From Bin80 sp965209015 (GTDB lineage Bacteria > Bacteroidota > Rhodothermia > Rhodothermales > Bin80), in NCBI GenBank assembly GCA_965209015.1, contig OZ242367.1:1860001-1924000 (forward strand): a stretch of 64,000 nucleotides of DNA, read 5' to 3'. Numbering within the stretch: the stretch's first letter is position 1; each line of letters begins with the position of its first letter. The position numbers and the translations under genes were made by a program. Under the pieces are notes generated by a model. It worked only from the letters and a program-made list of their open reading frames with translations, was not told the origin of the DNA and did no database searches. Below, piece by piece: positions 46,915 to 56,746 of this stretch.

Positions 46915-48163
46915 CGGAGCCGTTCTGGCTTTGCTCGTGACTCTACCTGCGCGTGCTCAGTTCGACCTACTGGTACCGATGGATGAAAATCAGTCCGATC
47001 ATCTGAAAGCCTATGGGCTTGTTTACTGGTCTCTCCAAAGAGGAGAATCTGTTGACTGGTTGCTGAATTATCGCGGCGGATCATTCCTTGTCTCTGACTT
47101 TTCTGGGCTTCGGAATGAACTCGCGCTTCGTGGAATCAATTACGAAACACTTTCTGGTCCCTCTGTCGCGCGGTTGATTGCTGAAGTGGAGAGTAACCGT
47201 GCCAATACCGCATTAGTCCGCCTTGAGACTCCTCCACGAATTGCAGTTTATGCCCCTGAACAGACCCTACCGTGGGATGATGCAGTGCTGTTGGCACTAA
47301 AATATGCCGAGGTCCCTTATGATATGATCTACGATGACGATGTCCTGAGTGGTGCATTATCCGCATATGACTGGCTTCACCTTCACCATGAAGACTTTAC
47401 CGGGCAGTACGGAAAGTTTTATCAATATCGGAATATGCCTTGGTACATAGAACAACAACGAGAGTCCGAGCAAGCTGCACATCGCCATGGCTTCCGCAAA
47501 GTGAGTCACCTGAAATTGTTAGTCACCCAAACCATCAAACAATATGTTGCGGATGGTGGATTTCTGTTTGCCATGTGCTCCGGTACCGACACCTATGATA
47601 TTGCCCTGTCGGCATTCGCAACGGATATTGTTCCATCTGAATATGATGGAGACCCTGTTGATCCGGATGCAAGGAAGAAGTTAGACTATTCAACAACTCT
47701 TGCATTTGAAAATTTTACTCCAAGCTTTAATGCAGCTGAATATGAGCACTCGGATATTGATGCCGGGCCTCCGCCACAGCAACTACAGAACCCCGCACTT
47801 GACTACTTTACATTGTTTGAATTCAGTGCGAAATGGGATCCCGTTCCCACCATGCTAACTCAGAATCATGTCGGAACCATTGCAGGATTTATAGGCCAGA
47901 CAACCGCCTTCCGCAGACAATTCGTTAAATCTGGTGTCGTGATACTCGCTGAAGTACCTCAGCGAGATGAGGTTAAGTATTTGCATGGATCCTTTGGTGA
48001 GGGTACATTTACATTTTATGGGGGACATGACCCTGAGGATTATCAGCACTACGTGGGAGATCCTCCAACGGATTTAAGTCTTCATCAGAACTCTCCAGGC
48101 TATCGTCTGATCCTAAATAATATCCTTTTTCCCGCAGCACGGAAGAAAAAACAGAAAACCTGA
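46772..48163 (+). CDS. Conserved secreted protein, often labelled 'asparagine synthetase B'
   Basis: Over 400 residues after a signal-like segment (RSAKLAFSGAVLALLVTLPARA|Q). Seen: DLLVPMDENQSDHLKAYGLVYW, WLLNYRGGSFLV, RIAVYAPEQTLPWDDAVLLALKYAEVPYD, LHLHHEDFTGQYGKFY, GGFLFAMCSGTDTYDIAL and TFYGGHDPEDYQHYVGD. I recall this family from Bacteroidota genomes under that name, but it lacks the N-terminal Cys glutaminase site and the SGGxDS ATP-pyrophosphatase loop of real asparagine synthetases. The start is unclear because the signal region overlaps the TPR gene; ATG 46772 is one option and GTG 46799 another. Function unknown, probably periplasmic. Confidence 0.7.
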   Translation: MLKFLKQFLVIPKGHSRPTLTCFLNTLAHFWLIKSENVFGRSAKLAFSGAVLALLVTLPARAQFDLLVPMDENQSDHLKAYGLVYWSLQRGESVDWLLNYRGGSFLVSDFSGLRNELALRGINYETLSGPSVARLIAEVESNRANTALVRLETPPRIAVYAPEQTLPWDDAVLLALKYAEVPYDMIYDDDVLSGALSAYDWLHLHHEDFTGQYGKFYQYRNMPWYIEQQRESEQAAHRHGFRKVSHLKLLVTQTIKQYVADGGFLFAMCSGTDTYDIALSAFATDIVPSEYDGDPVDPDARKKLDYSTTLAFENFTPSFNAAEYEHSDIDAGPPPQQLQNPALDYFTLFEFSAKWDPVPTMLTQNHVGTIAGFIGQTTAFRRQFVKSGVVILAEVPQRDEVKYLHGSFGEGTFTFYGGHDPEDYQHYVGDPPTDLSLHQNSPGYRLILNNILFPAARKKKQKT

Positions 48164-48172
48164 CGACTATTC

Positions 48173-48709
48173 ATGGACTCAAAAAAAACTCCGAGTAACT
48201 CTTTGTGTGTTATGTCCGAAATCGTCCTCCCGAACGACACGAACGCCCATGGCACCATGTTTGGCGGGCATCTCTTGTCCTTGATGGATAAATGCGCCGC
48301 AATCAGTGCTATGCGCCATACCGAGACAGTCTGCGTCACAGTAGCAGTAGACTCGGTGGAATTTCACTCTCCACTGTTACTAGGTGAAGTCGTAATACTT
48401 CAAGCTTGGGTCAATCGAACCTTCGGGAGTTCTATTGAAATTGAGATTTCTGTTGAAGCTGAAAATATTCATGAGCGCGATCGTCGTAAATGTAATCATG
48501 CCTATTTCACATTTGTTGCGGTAGATCAACACGGAAAACCCACAACAGCAGCTCCGATTTATCCTGAAACTGATATAGAGAAAGAACGCTATGAAAAAGC
48601 TGCTATGCGGCGAGAACTGCGGCTGCACATGAAAGGACGCTTACCCTTGGCAAATAGCGTGTACCTCAAGGATGACCTCATCGCAGCAATTTCTGGTAGG
48701 GATCTATAG
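48173..48709 (+). CDS. Acyl-CoA thioesterase (hotdog fold)
   Basis: Protein of 178 residues of the YciA/BFIT-like group. Seen: the catalytic loop NAHGTMFGGHLLSLMDKCAA, TVAVDSVEFHSPLLLGEVV and the strand NHAYFTFVAVDQHGKP. It has a longer C-terminal tail (ETDIEKERYEKAAMRRELRL) than the minimal hotdog. Likely substrate: medium- or long-chain acyl-CoA. It could in principle supply the missing DHNA-CoA thioesterase step of menaquinone synthesis, but nothing in the sequence shows that. Nine bases separate it from the preceding gene. Confidence 0.85.
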   Translation: MDSKKTPSNSLCVMSEIVLPNDTNAHGTMFGGHLLSLMDKCAAISAMRHTETVCVTVAVDSVEFHSPLLLGEVVILQAWVNRTFGSSIEIEISVEAENIHERDRRKCNHAYFTFVAVDQHGKPTTAAPIYPETDIEKERYEKAAMRRELRLHMKGRLPLANSVYLKDDLIAAISGRDL

Positions 48710-48735
48710 TTTCAGTCTAAATTTCCTGAGACCTA

Positions 48736-49686
48736 ATGGCTCTTGAACGTATCTTGATTACCGGTGCCAATGGCCTCCTTGGACAAGAATTAGTTCGACA
48801 AATTGCTCACATTGGCACATATCAATTATTAGCAACCAGTTGGGATAAGCAATCACGCATGGGAGCGTCAAAAAAATATGCTTATTCAAAGCTTGACCTA
48901 TGCAGTACGCAGCAAATTCATGATATATTCAAAAAATTCCGTCCCGAATGTGTGATCAACTGTGCCGCTAAAACAGGAGTTGACGACTGTGAAGTGAATC
49001 GTGACTTGTGTTGGCGAACCAATGCCGAAGCGGTTGGACATCTGGCAAAAGCATGCCATAGTACTGGGGCACATCTGGTTCAAATATCCACCGACTTCGT
49101 ATTCAACGGCATGAACGGACCATATCGTGAATATGATCGTCCTCATCCTATTAATTACTATGGGAAATCAAAGCTTGCAGGGGAGAATGCAGCTCGTGCC
49201 GCAGGTGTGAGTAAATGGACGATCGTTCGAACAAATGTTGTCTACGGCACAGCAATTGGAACTCCACATTCGGACTTTGTTCAGTGGGTCTTGAACAAGC
49301 TTAAAGAAAAGCAACAAATTCATGTGTATACCGATCAGTGGCGTACTCCCTCGTATACGTATGATTTAGCAAGAGGCATTCTGCGTATTGTACACTTTCG
49401 AAAGAATGGAGTGTATAATCTTTCTGGACGAGAGTTCATGAGCATGCACGAATTTGCTCAGTCCATTGCAGAAGTTTTCGATCTTGATCTGTCACTCATT
49501 CAACCAACTGTGCAACATTTAACCCCACAAACAGCTCAGCGCCCAGAATATACTGGACTGGTTACATTGAAGGCGGAAACTGAACTGGATTATCGACCCT
49601 TTCCCCTCAAAGCAGCTCTGGAACACTTGCGACTTCGTACGGAGATCTCTCCGTCTGGAAATTCTCTCGTTCATGCTTGGTGTTGA
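48736..49686 (+). CDS. RmlD-like NAD(P)-dependent sugar reductase
   Basis: Short-chain dehydrogenase of 316 residues. Seen: the Rossmann start ILITGANGLLGQELV, INCAAKTGVDDCEVN, ISTDFVFNG, the active-site YYGKSKLAGE (YxxxK) and TNVVYG. These match the RmlD_sub_bind family (dTDP-4-dehydrorhamnose reductases and related enzymes). No rmlA, rmlB or rmlC is in the window, so rhamnose is only one possibility. Its last 14 bases overlap serS. Confidence 0.82.
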   Translation: MALERILITGANGLLGQELVRQIAHIGTYQLLATSWDKQSRMGASKKYAYSKLDLCSTQQIHDIFKKFRPECVINCAAKTGVDDCEVNRDLCWRTNAEAVGHLAKACHSTGAHLVQISTDFVFNGMNGPYREYDRPHPINYYGKSKLAGENAARAAGVSKWTIVRTNVVYGTAIGTPHSDFVQWVLNKLKEKQQIHVYTDQWRTPSYTYDLARGILRIVHFRKNGVYNLSGREFMSMHEFAQSIAEVFDLDLSLIQPTVQHLTPQTAQRPEYTGLVTLKAETELDYRPFPLKAALEHLRLRTEISPSGNSLVHAWC

Positions 49687-50932
49687 ATTTATTCGCTCCA
49701 ATGCAGACAAAGTCCGCCAAGCACTCTCCTTGCGCGGTGATTCAAAGAATATTCACATCGTTGATGATGTGCTTGAGCGGGATCGTATGTTGCGAGAGGC
49801 CCTGACACATCGGCAAAACCTCCAACAGACCATCAATTCGGAAAGCCGAAAGATCGCAGCACTCATGCAAGAGGGGGATCAAGAAACCGCTAGGCGTTTT
49901 ATCCAGAATCAGAAAAAGCTGAAAAGCGAGGTAAAAGAATTGGGAGAGACGGTGTCAAATTCCGAGGATGCACTTAGAAAATTGCTGCTCACTATCCCAA
50001 ATATTCCTCATCAGAGCGTTCCCGAGGGAGTATCCGAGGCAGATAATGTGACGGTTCATCATCATGGTACGATCCCGTCCTTTGACTTTATACCCCTGCC
50101 CCACTGGGAACTGTCCAACCTACATAGTCTCATAGACTTTGAGCGCGGGGCGAAAGTAGCCGGAGCAGGCTTCCCCTTCTATATCGGTTCTGGCGCCGAG
50201 TTACACCGGGTGCTGATCAATTTTTTCATTGATTCAGCCACTCCAGAATATACTGAGGTCCGCCCTCCCCTGTTTGTCAATGCCCTCAGTGCTCAAGGCA
50301 CAGGGCAGCTTCCCGATAAAGAGGGACAGATGTATCATATTGAGGATGGTTTTTTTCCGATTCCCACAGCAGAGGTGCCTCTCACTAACTATTTCCGGGA
50401 TGAAATTCTGTCCGAGAAAGACCTACCCATCAAACTTTGTGCCCATACACCATGTTGGCGACGGGAGGCAGGTTCGTATGGGACCCATGTACGCGGGCTG
50501 AACCGACTGCACCAGTTTGACAAAGTAGAAATTGTACAATTAACCCATCCAGACGAGAGCTATCAAGTTCTGGAAACCATGCGGACCCACGCAGAGTCTC
50601 TCTTGAAAAAGTTAGAACTACCCTACCGGTGCTTACTAATGTGCACCGGAGAATTAGGCTTTAACCAAACGAAACAATATGATCTAGAAGTCTGGAGTGC
50701 AGGACAGAAGCGCTGGCTGGAAGTATCCTCCATTTCCAACTTCACGGATTATCAGGCACGCCGTATGAATCTCAAGTTCCGTCCTGAATCGGGCGGTAAA
50801 CCTCAGCTTGTTCACACTCTCAACGGCAGTGCTCTTGCCTTACCCCGAGTCGTTGCAGCACTGCTGGAGCATAACCAAAAAGAAGACGGCTCGTATGTAT
50901 TGCCCGAAGTTCTAATAACTTACTTAAACTAA
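49673..50932 (+). CDS. serS: Seryl-tRNA synthetase
   Basis: Class II synthetase of 419 residues. The N-terminal long coiled-coil arm (about residues 30-105, for example MLREALTHRQNLQQTINSES) binds the tRNA variable loop. Motif 1 region LINFFIDSATPEYTEVRPPL, motif 2 in TPCWRREAGSYGTHVRGLNR with HQFDKVEIV, and motif 3 LNGSALALPRVVAALLEHNQ are all present. The start ATG is inside the end of the upstream reductase gene, so the two are coupled. Confidence 0.97.
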   Translation: MLGVEFIRSNADKVRQALSLRGDSKNIHIVDDVLERDRMLREALTHRQNLQQTINSESRKIAALMQEGDQETARRFIQNQKKLKSEVKELGETVSNSEDALRKLLLTIPNIPHQSVPEGVSEADNVTVHHHGTIPSFDFIPLPHWELSNLHSLIDFERGAKVAGAGFPFYIGSGAELHRVLINFFIDSATPEYTEVRPPLFVNALSAQGTGQLPDKEGQMYHIEDGFFPIPTAEVPLTNYFRDEILSEKDLPIKLCAHTPCWRREAGSYGTHVRGLNRLHQFDKVEIVQLTHPDESYQVLETMRTHAESLLKKLELPYRCLLMCTGELGFNQTKQYDLEVWSAGQKRWLEVSSISNFTDYQARRMNLKFRPESGGKPQLVHTLNGSALALPRVVAALLEHNQKEDGSYVLPEVLITYLN

Positions 50933-50954
50933 TCCTCATCAAACTACTCCTACC

Positions 50955-53267
50955 GTGCTACATTTGATTGGCAGGTCTACCCCCTATTCCGTGCAGTCAG
51001 TCATTATTCAGATCAACCTCTTGGTTGCATTCAGCTTCCTCGTTACCTCCGCACAGGGCCAAGAATTGGCTGCGCTAGATGGATTCATTACTGAGGCATC
51101 CACTGGTGAAACACTGATTGCTGCAAATGTATTTCTTGAAGGTACACTTCGAGGAGCAACCACCAACCTTTCGGGATACTATGCTGTTTCGGGCATTGAG
51201 CCTGGAACCTATACGGTTCGCTTTTCCTATGTTGGATTTGAGACCATACTTCGCGAGATCACCTTTACCTCAGGTGAATCTATCCGTTTAGACATTGAAC
51301 TTTCCTCTACTCCTGAGCTTTTGGAAGCACTGGAAGTAGCAGCGGATCGAATTACCGAGGAAGAAATCCGCTCTATAGGAGTGAGTCAAATTGGGATCGC
51401 AGCAATCCAACAATTACCTCAGATTTTTGAGCCAGATGTGTTTCGTTCTCTACAGCTGCTACCCGGTGTTGCACAGGCATCCGATTATTCCAGTGGGCTC
51501 TATATCCGCGGGGGAGATCCTGGCCAGACTCTCATTCTCCTGGATCGAACAAAAATCTATAATCCAAGTCATGTGTTCGGATTTTTCTCAACCTTTAATA
51601 CCGATGCCATCAAAGATGTACGTCTCTACAAGGGAGGATTCCCAGCAAAGTATGGTGGGGTGATTGGATCCGTACTGGATGTTCAGAACAAGGATGGCAA
51701 CCGGCGGGAGACCCATGGAAAGTTGAGTGTCGGTTTGTTAGCTTCGCGCGCCTTTGCCGAAGGACCCTACTCCCGTGGATCGTGGATGGTCGCACTGAGA
51801 CGCTCAACACTGGAGCCTTTGCTTGCTGTGTTAGAAGATATTGAGGCGGTCCCTCGCGCCTTCTATTTCTATGATTTCAACGGAAAGGTTAACTTTGACG
51901 CATCCACAAATGACAAATTTTCTGTTTCCTTCTATTCAGGCTCAGATTACCTTCGTTCTACCTTTGCCCAGGGCGTTGAGATCAAATTGCTTTATGGAAA
52001 TCGTACTGCTACTGGAAGCTGGACGCGTCTATGGTCTAACCAGTTCTTCACGAATGCTACCATTACTTATTCTTGGTATGAATCTACTCCCACTGCAAGG
52101 TTCAGTGGTACAAATTTCAAACAAATCAACCGGGTAGAAGAAACTTCCGTCCGGGCTGACTTTGAGTACTATCCTAACTCCAAACACGAGATTGTTGGTG
52201 GTTTTTGGGCAGGGATTTTTGACGCTCCCCTGATCAATTTCTTTGACGACCGAGAGGTTTTTAATACACGCAATCGAGTTGAACACGCATCTCTTTATCT
52301 CCAAGACACATTTCGTCCTACCCCTTACTGGTCAATCATCTCGGGTTTGCGAGCAACTTATTATGGATATGGACATCATTTCACCTTGGCTCCACGTTTC
52401 TCGGTAGAGCGACAATTGGGATCAGACATTCGTCTACAAGCGAGTGTAGGGAGATACTATCAGTTCCTTACACTGATCACGAACGAAGTGTTTTCTGGAT
52501 TTGACTTCTGGTTAACCAGTGGAGAGGGAGTTGATCCTTCCTTTGGGGACCAATTCATCCTTGGAGTCAAAACCAATTTGACGGAAAATCTCACACTAGA
52601 TGCCGAACTCTATCATCGCACGATGCGGCAACTCTTCGTATTGGATCCGTTTTCCAATGGACTTGCGGGGCTTGAATATCCCGAACTCTTTGCCTTTGGA
52701 CGGGGCAACGCTCAAGGTGTAGAGGTTCAACTTTCCCGCCAGGGTGGCCGTGTGAATGGATTCATTGCCTACACTTTGGCGAACACCGACCGATTCTTTC
52801 CGAGACTCAATCAGGATGCCTTTGGGGAACCTCAACCCTATACACCTCGGAATGATCGCGTACATGACCTGAATGTGGTGACTCAATGGCGACTTTCTCC
52901 TAGATGGGAATTAGGAGCGGTGTTCACCTTTGCTTCTGGACAGGCCTATACACGCCCAGAAGCCACCTATCGAACGTATGGAACCGAATTAGTCAATGGG
53001 TTTGATGAGACCAATCTACTTGTTTCTCCGGGACTAAATCAATCCAGATTAGCTGCATATCATCGGCTTGACGTTGGTGCAACATGGAGCGGATCACTAG
53101 GCCAATTTGCAGACTATGAATTGCAGATGCAAGTGATCAATGTGTATGCCCGAAGTAATGTCTGGTTTATCTTCAATGATGTTGAAGATGATGGAAGTCT
53201 TACGAGTACCACCATCCCCCAGATTCCGATCCCTCTTCCCAATTTCTCATTTACCTTGGAATTCTAA
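50955..53267 (+). CDS. TonB-dependent receptor with carboxypeptidase-like N-domain
   Basis: Protein of 770 residues. After a signal peptide it has a carboxypeptidase-regulatory-like repeat (LDGFITEASTGETLIAANVFLEGTLRGATT...YVGFETI) typical of Bacteroidota receptors, then a plug (GLYIRGGDPGQTLILLDRTKI, FGFFSTFNTDAIKDVRLYKG, GVIGSVLDVQNKDGNRR) and a 22-stranded barrel ending NFSFTLEF with a terminal Phe. A GTG at 50955 is the start. It is followed by a DUF4249 lipoprotein on overlapping codons, a pairing common in this phylum. The ligand is unknown. Confidence 0.92.
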   Translation: MLHLIGRSTPYSVQSVIIQINLLVAFSFLVTSAQGQELAALDGFITEASTGETLIAANVFLEGTLRGATTNLSGYYAVSGIEPGTYTVRFSYVGFETILREITFTSGESIRLDIELSSTPELLEALEVAADRITEEEIRSIGVSQIGIAAIQQLPQIFEPDVFRSLQLLPGVAQASDYSSGLYIRGGDPGQTLILLDRTKIYNPSHVFGFFSTFNTDAIKDVRLYKGGFPAKYGGVIGSVLDVQNKDGNRRETHGKLSVGLLASRAFAEGPYSRGSWMVALRRSTLEPLLAVLEDIEAVPRAFYFYDFNGKVNFDASTNDKFSVSFYSGSDYLRSTFAQGVEIKLLYGNRTATGSWTRLWSNQFFTNATITYSWYESTPTARFSGTNFKQINRVEETSVRADFEYYPNSKHEIVGGFWAGIFDAPLINFFDDREVFNTRNRVEHASLYLQDTFRPTPYWSIISGLRATYYGYGHHFTLAPRFSVERQLGSDIRLQASVGRYYQFLTLITNEVFSGFDFWLTSGEGVDPSFGDQFILGVKTNLTENLTLDAELYHRTMRQLFVLDPFSNGLAGLEYPELFAFGRGNAQGVEVQLSRQGGRVNGFIAYTLANTDRFFPRLNQDAFGEPQPYTPRNDRVHDLNVVTQWRLSPRWELGAVFTFASGQAYTRPEATYRTYGTELVNGFDETNLLVSPGLNQSRLAAYHRLDVGATWSGSLGQFADYELQMQVINVYARSNVWFIFNDVEDDGSLTSTTIPQIPIPLPNFSFTLEF

Positions 53268-54154
53268 TGCTAGGACGGCTTCTTTTCGCTGGCTTACTTT
53301 TGGCTGCTACTGGATGTGATTCATCAGACTTTAGTGTACTGGATAATGAGGTGGTTATTGAGCTTACCCTTGTTGCAAATGAACCCATCCCCCCCGCTCG
53401 CGTGAGCTACCTTGCAGCGACTGATCAAAAATATGAGTTTGAAGACTTAGCTATTTCCAATGCCGAAGTGATTCTCTCCACAATGTCAACGGAGTTATTG
53501 CTTGAATCTTCACCTGATACTCCTGGGATATACACTTATCTTGGCACAGAACATATTGTTCAGCCCGGTGCGCAATACGATCTACTGGTGACCATTCCTC
53601 AAACTGCTTCTCCGATAACGGGAACGACGAATGTTCCTACCTCTGTTGAGATACTTAGTGCGTCTCGGGAGACTGGAACTTATGAATCAACTGAACAACT
53701 CGTATTAATTGTTACTCCCGGAAAAAGTACAGATCAATCCCAAAGCAAATTCACTCTTGTAACTGAGGCAATGGATGCACTTCTTGATACAGCAGTTCCA
53801 ACGGTAGCAGCATTTTTGGATGATGATGACGAACTCACACTGGAAGACTTCAGGATCAGTGGTTCGCCCATCATTACCGAAGGGAATTTTGTCAAATTTC
53901 CCGATGGTACGATTGAACTGATTTATCCTTGGATCGGAGTAAGCTTTTTCGGGCAGAACATCATTTATGTCAATTCGCTGGACGAGAATTTATCCGACTT
54001 TATCCGTTCAGCTGAACTGCAGCAGGGAGGTGGAACATTTGGTCCAGGAGTTATTCCGAATGCCATTCAGACGTTATCCGGCGCCCATGGCTTATTCGGG
54101 AGTGTATCAAGGGACAGCGTACGATTTACCGTGTTACCTCCATCCGGAGAGTAG
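53267..54154 (+). CDS. DUF4249-type outer-membrane lipoprotein
   Basis: Protein of 295 residues with a lipobox LAATGC at residues 12-17, an early VIELTLVANEPIPPARVSYLA segment and long immunoglobulin-like beta content (QLVLIVTPGKSTDQSQSKFTL). The arrangement matches DUF4249 lipoproteins that sit next to TonB receptors and probably cap them or assist ligand capture. The ATG at 53267 shares a base with the receptor's stop. It converges with ybdK, leaving only two bases between the stops. Confidence 0.8.
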   Translation: MLGRLLFAGLLLAATGCDSSDFSVLDNEVVIELTLVANEPIPPARVSYLAATDQKYEFEDLAISNAEVILSTMSTELLLESSPDTPGIYTYLGTEHIVQPGAQYDLLVTIPQTASPITGTTNVPTSVEILSASRETGTYESTEQLVLIVTPGKSTDQSQSKFTLVTEAMDALLDTAVPTVAAFLDDDDELTLEDFRISGSPIITEGNFVKFPDGTIELIYPWIGVSFFGQNIIYVNSLDENLSDFIRSAELQQGGGTFGPGVIPNAIQTLSGAHGLFGSVSRDSVRFTVLPPSGE

Positions 54155-54156
54155 GT

Positions 54157-55308
54157 TTACACCCCACTCATGGTTTCTTTGATCAACATATCAACGATCG
54201 CTTTACTGGCCTCCTCTGGGGTCGCGCCTTGAATTGTTGCCTGCCGATAGGCATCCCGCTGCATATGGGCACTGGTTCCCCGCTTAAGGATTGTCCGCGC
54301 ATGTTTAATCTCTTCAACACATCCCAGATCTTCGGCATCCGGTGTAATTGAAGCAAGTAATTCTTCAATGAGTTCTGTATAGGGAACCATCTGTCCCTTT
54401 CCGTAATCAATGAGTTCTCCGTCAATACCATAGCGCTGGGCAAGCCAGCGATTCTCATGCAACAACATATTTGCATAACTCCTCCACCGCTGATTTTCTC
54501 GTCGCAACCTCCAAAGCATATGTAGCCAGCATTGATAGAGTGCAGCGATACAGATGGCATCATCAATCTTGGTGCAAATATCTGAAATCCGCATTTCTAA
54601 CGTAGGAAAGCGATGGCTGGGGCGAATATCCCACCAGATTTTCGTGCTATCTTCAATTACTCCGGCATGAACCAGTATACTAACATGACGCTCAAATTCG
54701 GCATAACTCTCAAAATGTTCTGGTAGTCCTGTACGGGGAATCTCATTCCATACTGCAATACGATAAGACATCAATCCGGTATCTTGACCTTCCCAATAGG
54801 GGGATGAGGAACTCAGGGCCAATAAATGGGGCAATACATAGGTGGCCTGATTCATTAGATCGATTCGAAGATTATCATCTTCAATCCCTGCATGAATATG
54901 CATGCCACAAATCACCATTCTCTGAGCGATGACCTGCATATTCTGTGCGAGGATATCATAGCGTTCCCGTGGAGTATGACGCTGGGTGATGTAGGACGCA
55001 TTCGGGTGGGATGACGCAGCAATAATCGCAAGCCCATAGGGTTCAACCACATCTGACACCGTTCTACGTAACCGAATTAATTCATCCCGGGCGTCCTGCA
55101 CATTTTTACATACGCTGGTACCAACTTCAATTTGAGACTGGAAAAATTCCTGCGAAACTTGCCCGCCAAGTGCTTGACGGGCATCCTTCAACATCATGGG
55201 CGATGCCTCACGTATTAATTTCCCCGTGTCTTGATCGACAATCAGATACTCTTCTTCTATCCCAAGACTCAACGAGGGCATTTTCAGGATTTCCGTAGCA
55301 GTGGACAT
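54157..55308 (-). CDS. ybdK: YbdK-type glutamate-cysteine ligase 2 (carboxylate-amine ligase)
   Basis: Protein of 383 residues of the GCS2 family. Seen: LGIEEEYLIVDQDTGKL at the N-terminus, VEVGTSVC-like text (QIEVGTSVCKNVQDARDELI), VICGMHIHAGIEDDNLRIDL and WWDIRPSHRFPTLEMRISD. These are the metal- and ATP-binding features of the YbdK group, whose weak glutamate-cysteine ligase activity was seen in E. coli; the natural substrate is often uncertain. It is convergent with the DUF4249 gene. Confidence 0.9.
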   Translation of the reverse strand: MSTATEILKMPSLSLGIEEEYLIVDQDTGKLIREASPMMLKDARQALGGQVSQEFFQSQIEVGTSVCKNVQDARDELIRLRRTVSDVVEPYGLAIIAASSHPNASYITQRHTPRERYDILAQNMQVIAQRMVICGMHIHAGIEDDNLRIDLMNQATYVLPHLLALSSSSPYWEGQDTGLMSYRIAVWNEIPRTGLPEHFESYAEFERHVSILVHAGVIEDSTKIWWDIRPSHRFPTLEMRISDICTKIDDAICIAALYQCWLHMLWRLRRENQRWRSYANMLLHENRWLAQRYGIDGELIDYGKGQMVPYTELIEELLASITPDAEDLGCVEEIKHARTILKRGTSAHMQRDAYRQATIQGATPEEASKAIVDMLIKETMSGV

Positions 55309-55815
55309 AGATTTTATGAATGGAGAAGTTAAATGTAGAGAGCCAGATACTTAGAACGTGTTGTGATTGACAGTTTGCAAAACGTGGACGTCCATTCCAA
55401 GTTAACAAAATATAGTCGGTTGAACAAAAGCAAATTCAAGTATGAATTACCCGCAAGATGGTGCACAGAAGAATCAGAATTAAAAACCTAGCCTATCCGC
55501 ATGATTGGTGATTCCAGAATTCATTTTTGGGAACATAGTGAGCCGGAGTATTGATACAGAGTATCCGTTAAACCTCTTTTCATTCTGGTCTATATTAGGC
55601 AATCATAACTAAAATTGCTGACTGTAATATCTATTGTCCCTACACTCTAATATGAGAATGTCACAAGGTAATAAAGTTATTGATCCCTCTGCTTTTTTGA
55701 ACCTAACTGCAGGAATACTCAGAGTCAACCATTCATCAAACAAGATGTTGAAAACCAAAATCTGATACGGGTATTGGCAAGGTTCACTCATAATGTGCCC
55801 ACTCTTTTTTCAAGT
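55309..55815. other. Divergent intergenic region (ybdK / pyrF)
   Basis: About 500 bp with no protein-like frame. It must hold promoters for ybdK (minus) and pyrF (plus). No repeats or stems of note were seen. Confidence 0.35.
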
Positions 55816-56643
55816 ATGAAGGCTGATTTCGTTGAACGTTTACAGAGGGCACAGACTGCTACAAATAGTTTAGTCTGTGTGGGTTTAGATCCAGATTTGA
55901 GTAAAATCCCAGATGATCTTCACAAAAAACATGGCTCCCCTCGGTCTATTGTTTTGGCTTTTAATCAAGCAATTATACAGGCTACTGCACCTTATGCCTG
56001 CGCATACAAACTCAATTCTGCATTCTATGAGAGTCTCGGGAATTGTGGGTTTGATGTGCTAAAAACCACGATGGATTATATCCCCGAGAACAGAATCCAC
56101 ATTATTGATGCAAAGCGTAGCGATATAGGGAATACAGCTTCCATGTACGCTACCAGCATTTTCGATTTACTAAATGCGGACGGCTGTACCATTGCACCGT
56201 ACATGGGTTTGGATGCAGTTGAGCCATTTTTGAATTACCCAGGACGTGCTGTATTCATCTTGGTTCGAACATCTAATCCCAGTGGTGATCAACTTCAGTC
56301 ACTGCAGATCAATGGGAAGCCACTGTACGACCATGTTGCCCGTCTCGCATTCAAATGGGGGGAGAAATTTCCAGGATCTGTTGGTTTTGTAGTAGGTGCA
56401 ACCAACTCAAATGAATTATTCCACCTACGCCAAGAGTATCCTCACACACCTTTCCTGATTCCCGGGATAGGTGCGCAGGGAGGCTCAATCAACTCTGCTG
56501 CACAAGTAGCCACCTATAATGCCCCAGTGCTCGTAAACAGCAGTAGAGGGATCTTGTATGCCTCTTCGGGAGAGGATTTTGCCGAAAGAGCCGCCGATGC
56601 TACTCTAGAGTTGCGTGACTCACTCAATCAAGCAACCACATAA
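55816..56643 (+). CDS. pyrF: Orotidine 5'-phosphate decarboxylase
   Basis: Last step of UMP synthesis. Seen: CVGLDPDLSKIPDDL, the catalytic site IIDAKRSDIGNTASM (Lys and Asp), TIAPYMGLDAVEPFL, ILVRTSNPSGDQLQ, GFVVGATNSNEL and FLIPGIGAQGGS, which identify the longer PyrF type 2 group of about 275 residues. The ATG at 55816 (MKADFVERL) is preferred over an upstream frame extension that would add unrelated residues. No other pyrimidine gene is near. Confidence 0.94.
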   Translation: MKADFVERLQRAQTATNSLVCVGLDPDLSKIPDDLHKKHGSPRSIVLAFNQAIIQATAPYACAYKLNSAFYESLGNCGFDVLKTTMDYIPENRIHIIDAKRSDIGNTASMYATSIFDLLNADGCTIAPYMGLDAVEPFLNYPGRAVFILVRTSNPSGDQLQSLQINGKPLYDHVARLAFKWGEKFPGSVGFVVGATNSNELFHLRQEYPHTPFLIPGIGAQGGSINSAAQVATYNAPVLVNSSRGILYASSGEDFAERAADATLELRDSLNQATT

Positions 56644-56746
56644 TTGATTGGTCAGAACTATCCAGTATCTTTCAACGGTTATACAAGAACTTTGGTGATA
56701 ATTTTGACTTCCCATACGAAAGTGTAGGGGCTTTATCTGGCACCAC

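Noticed and set aside
48173..48709. Assigning the hotdog thioesterase as the menaquinone thioesterase (MenI)
   Set aside because: It has YciA/BFIT-like motifs and lies far from the men genes; no sequence feature points to DHNA-CoA.
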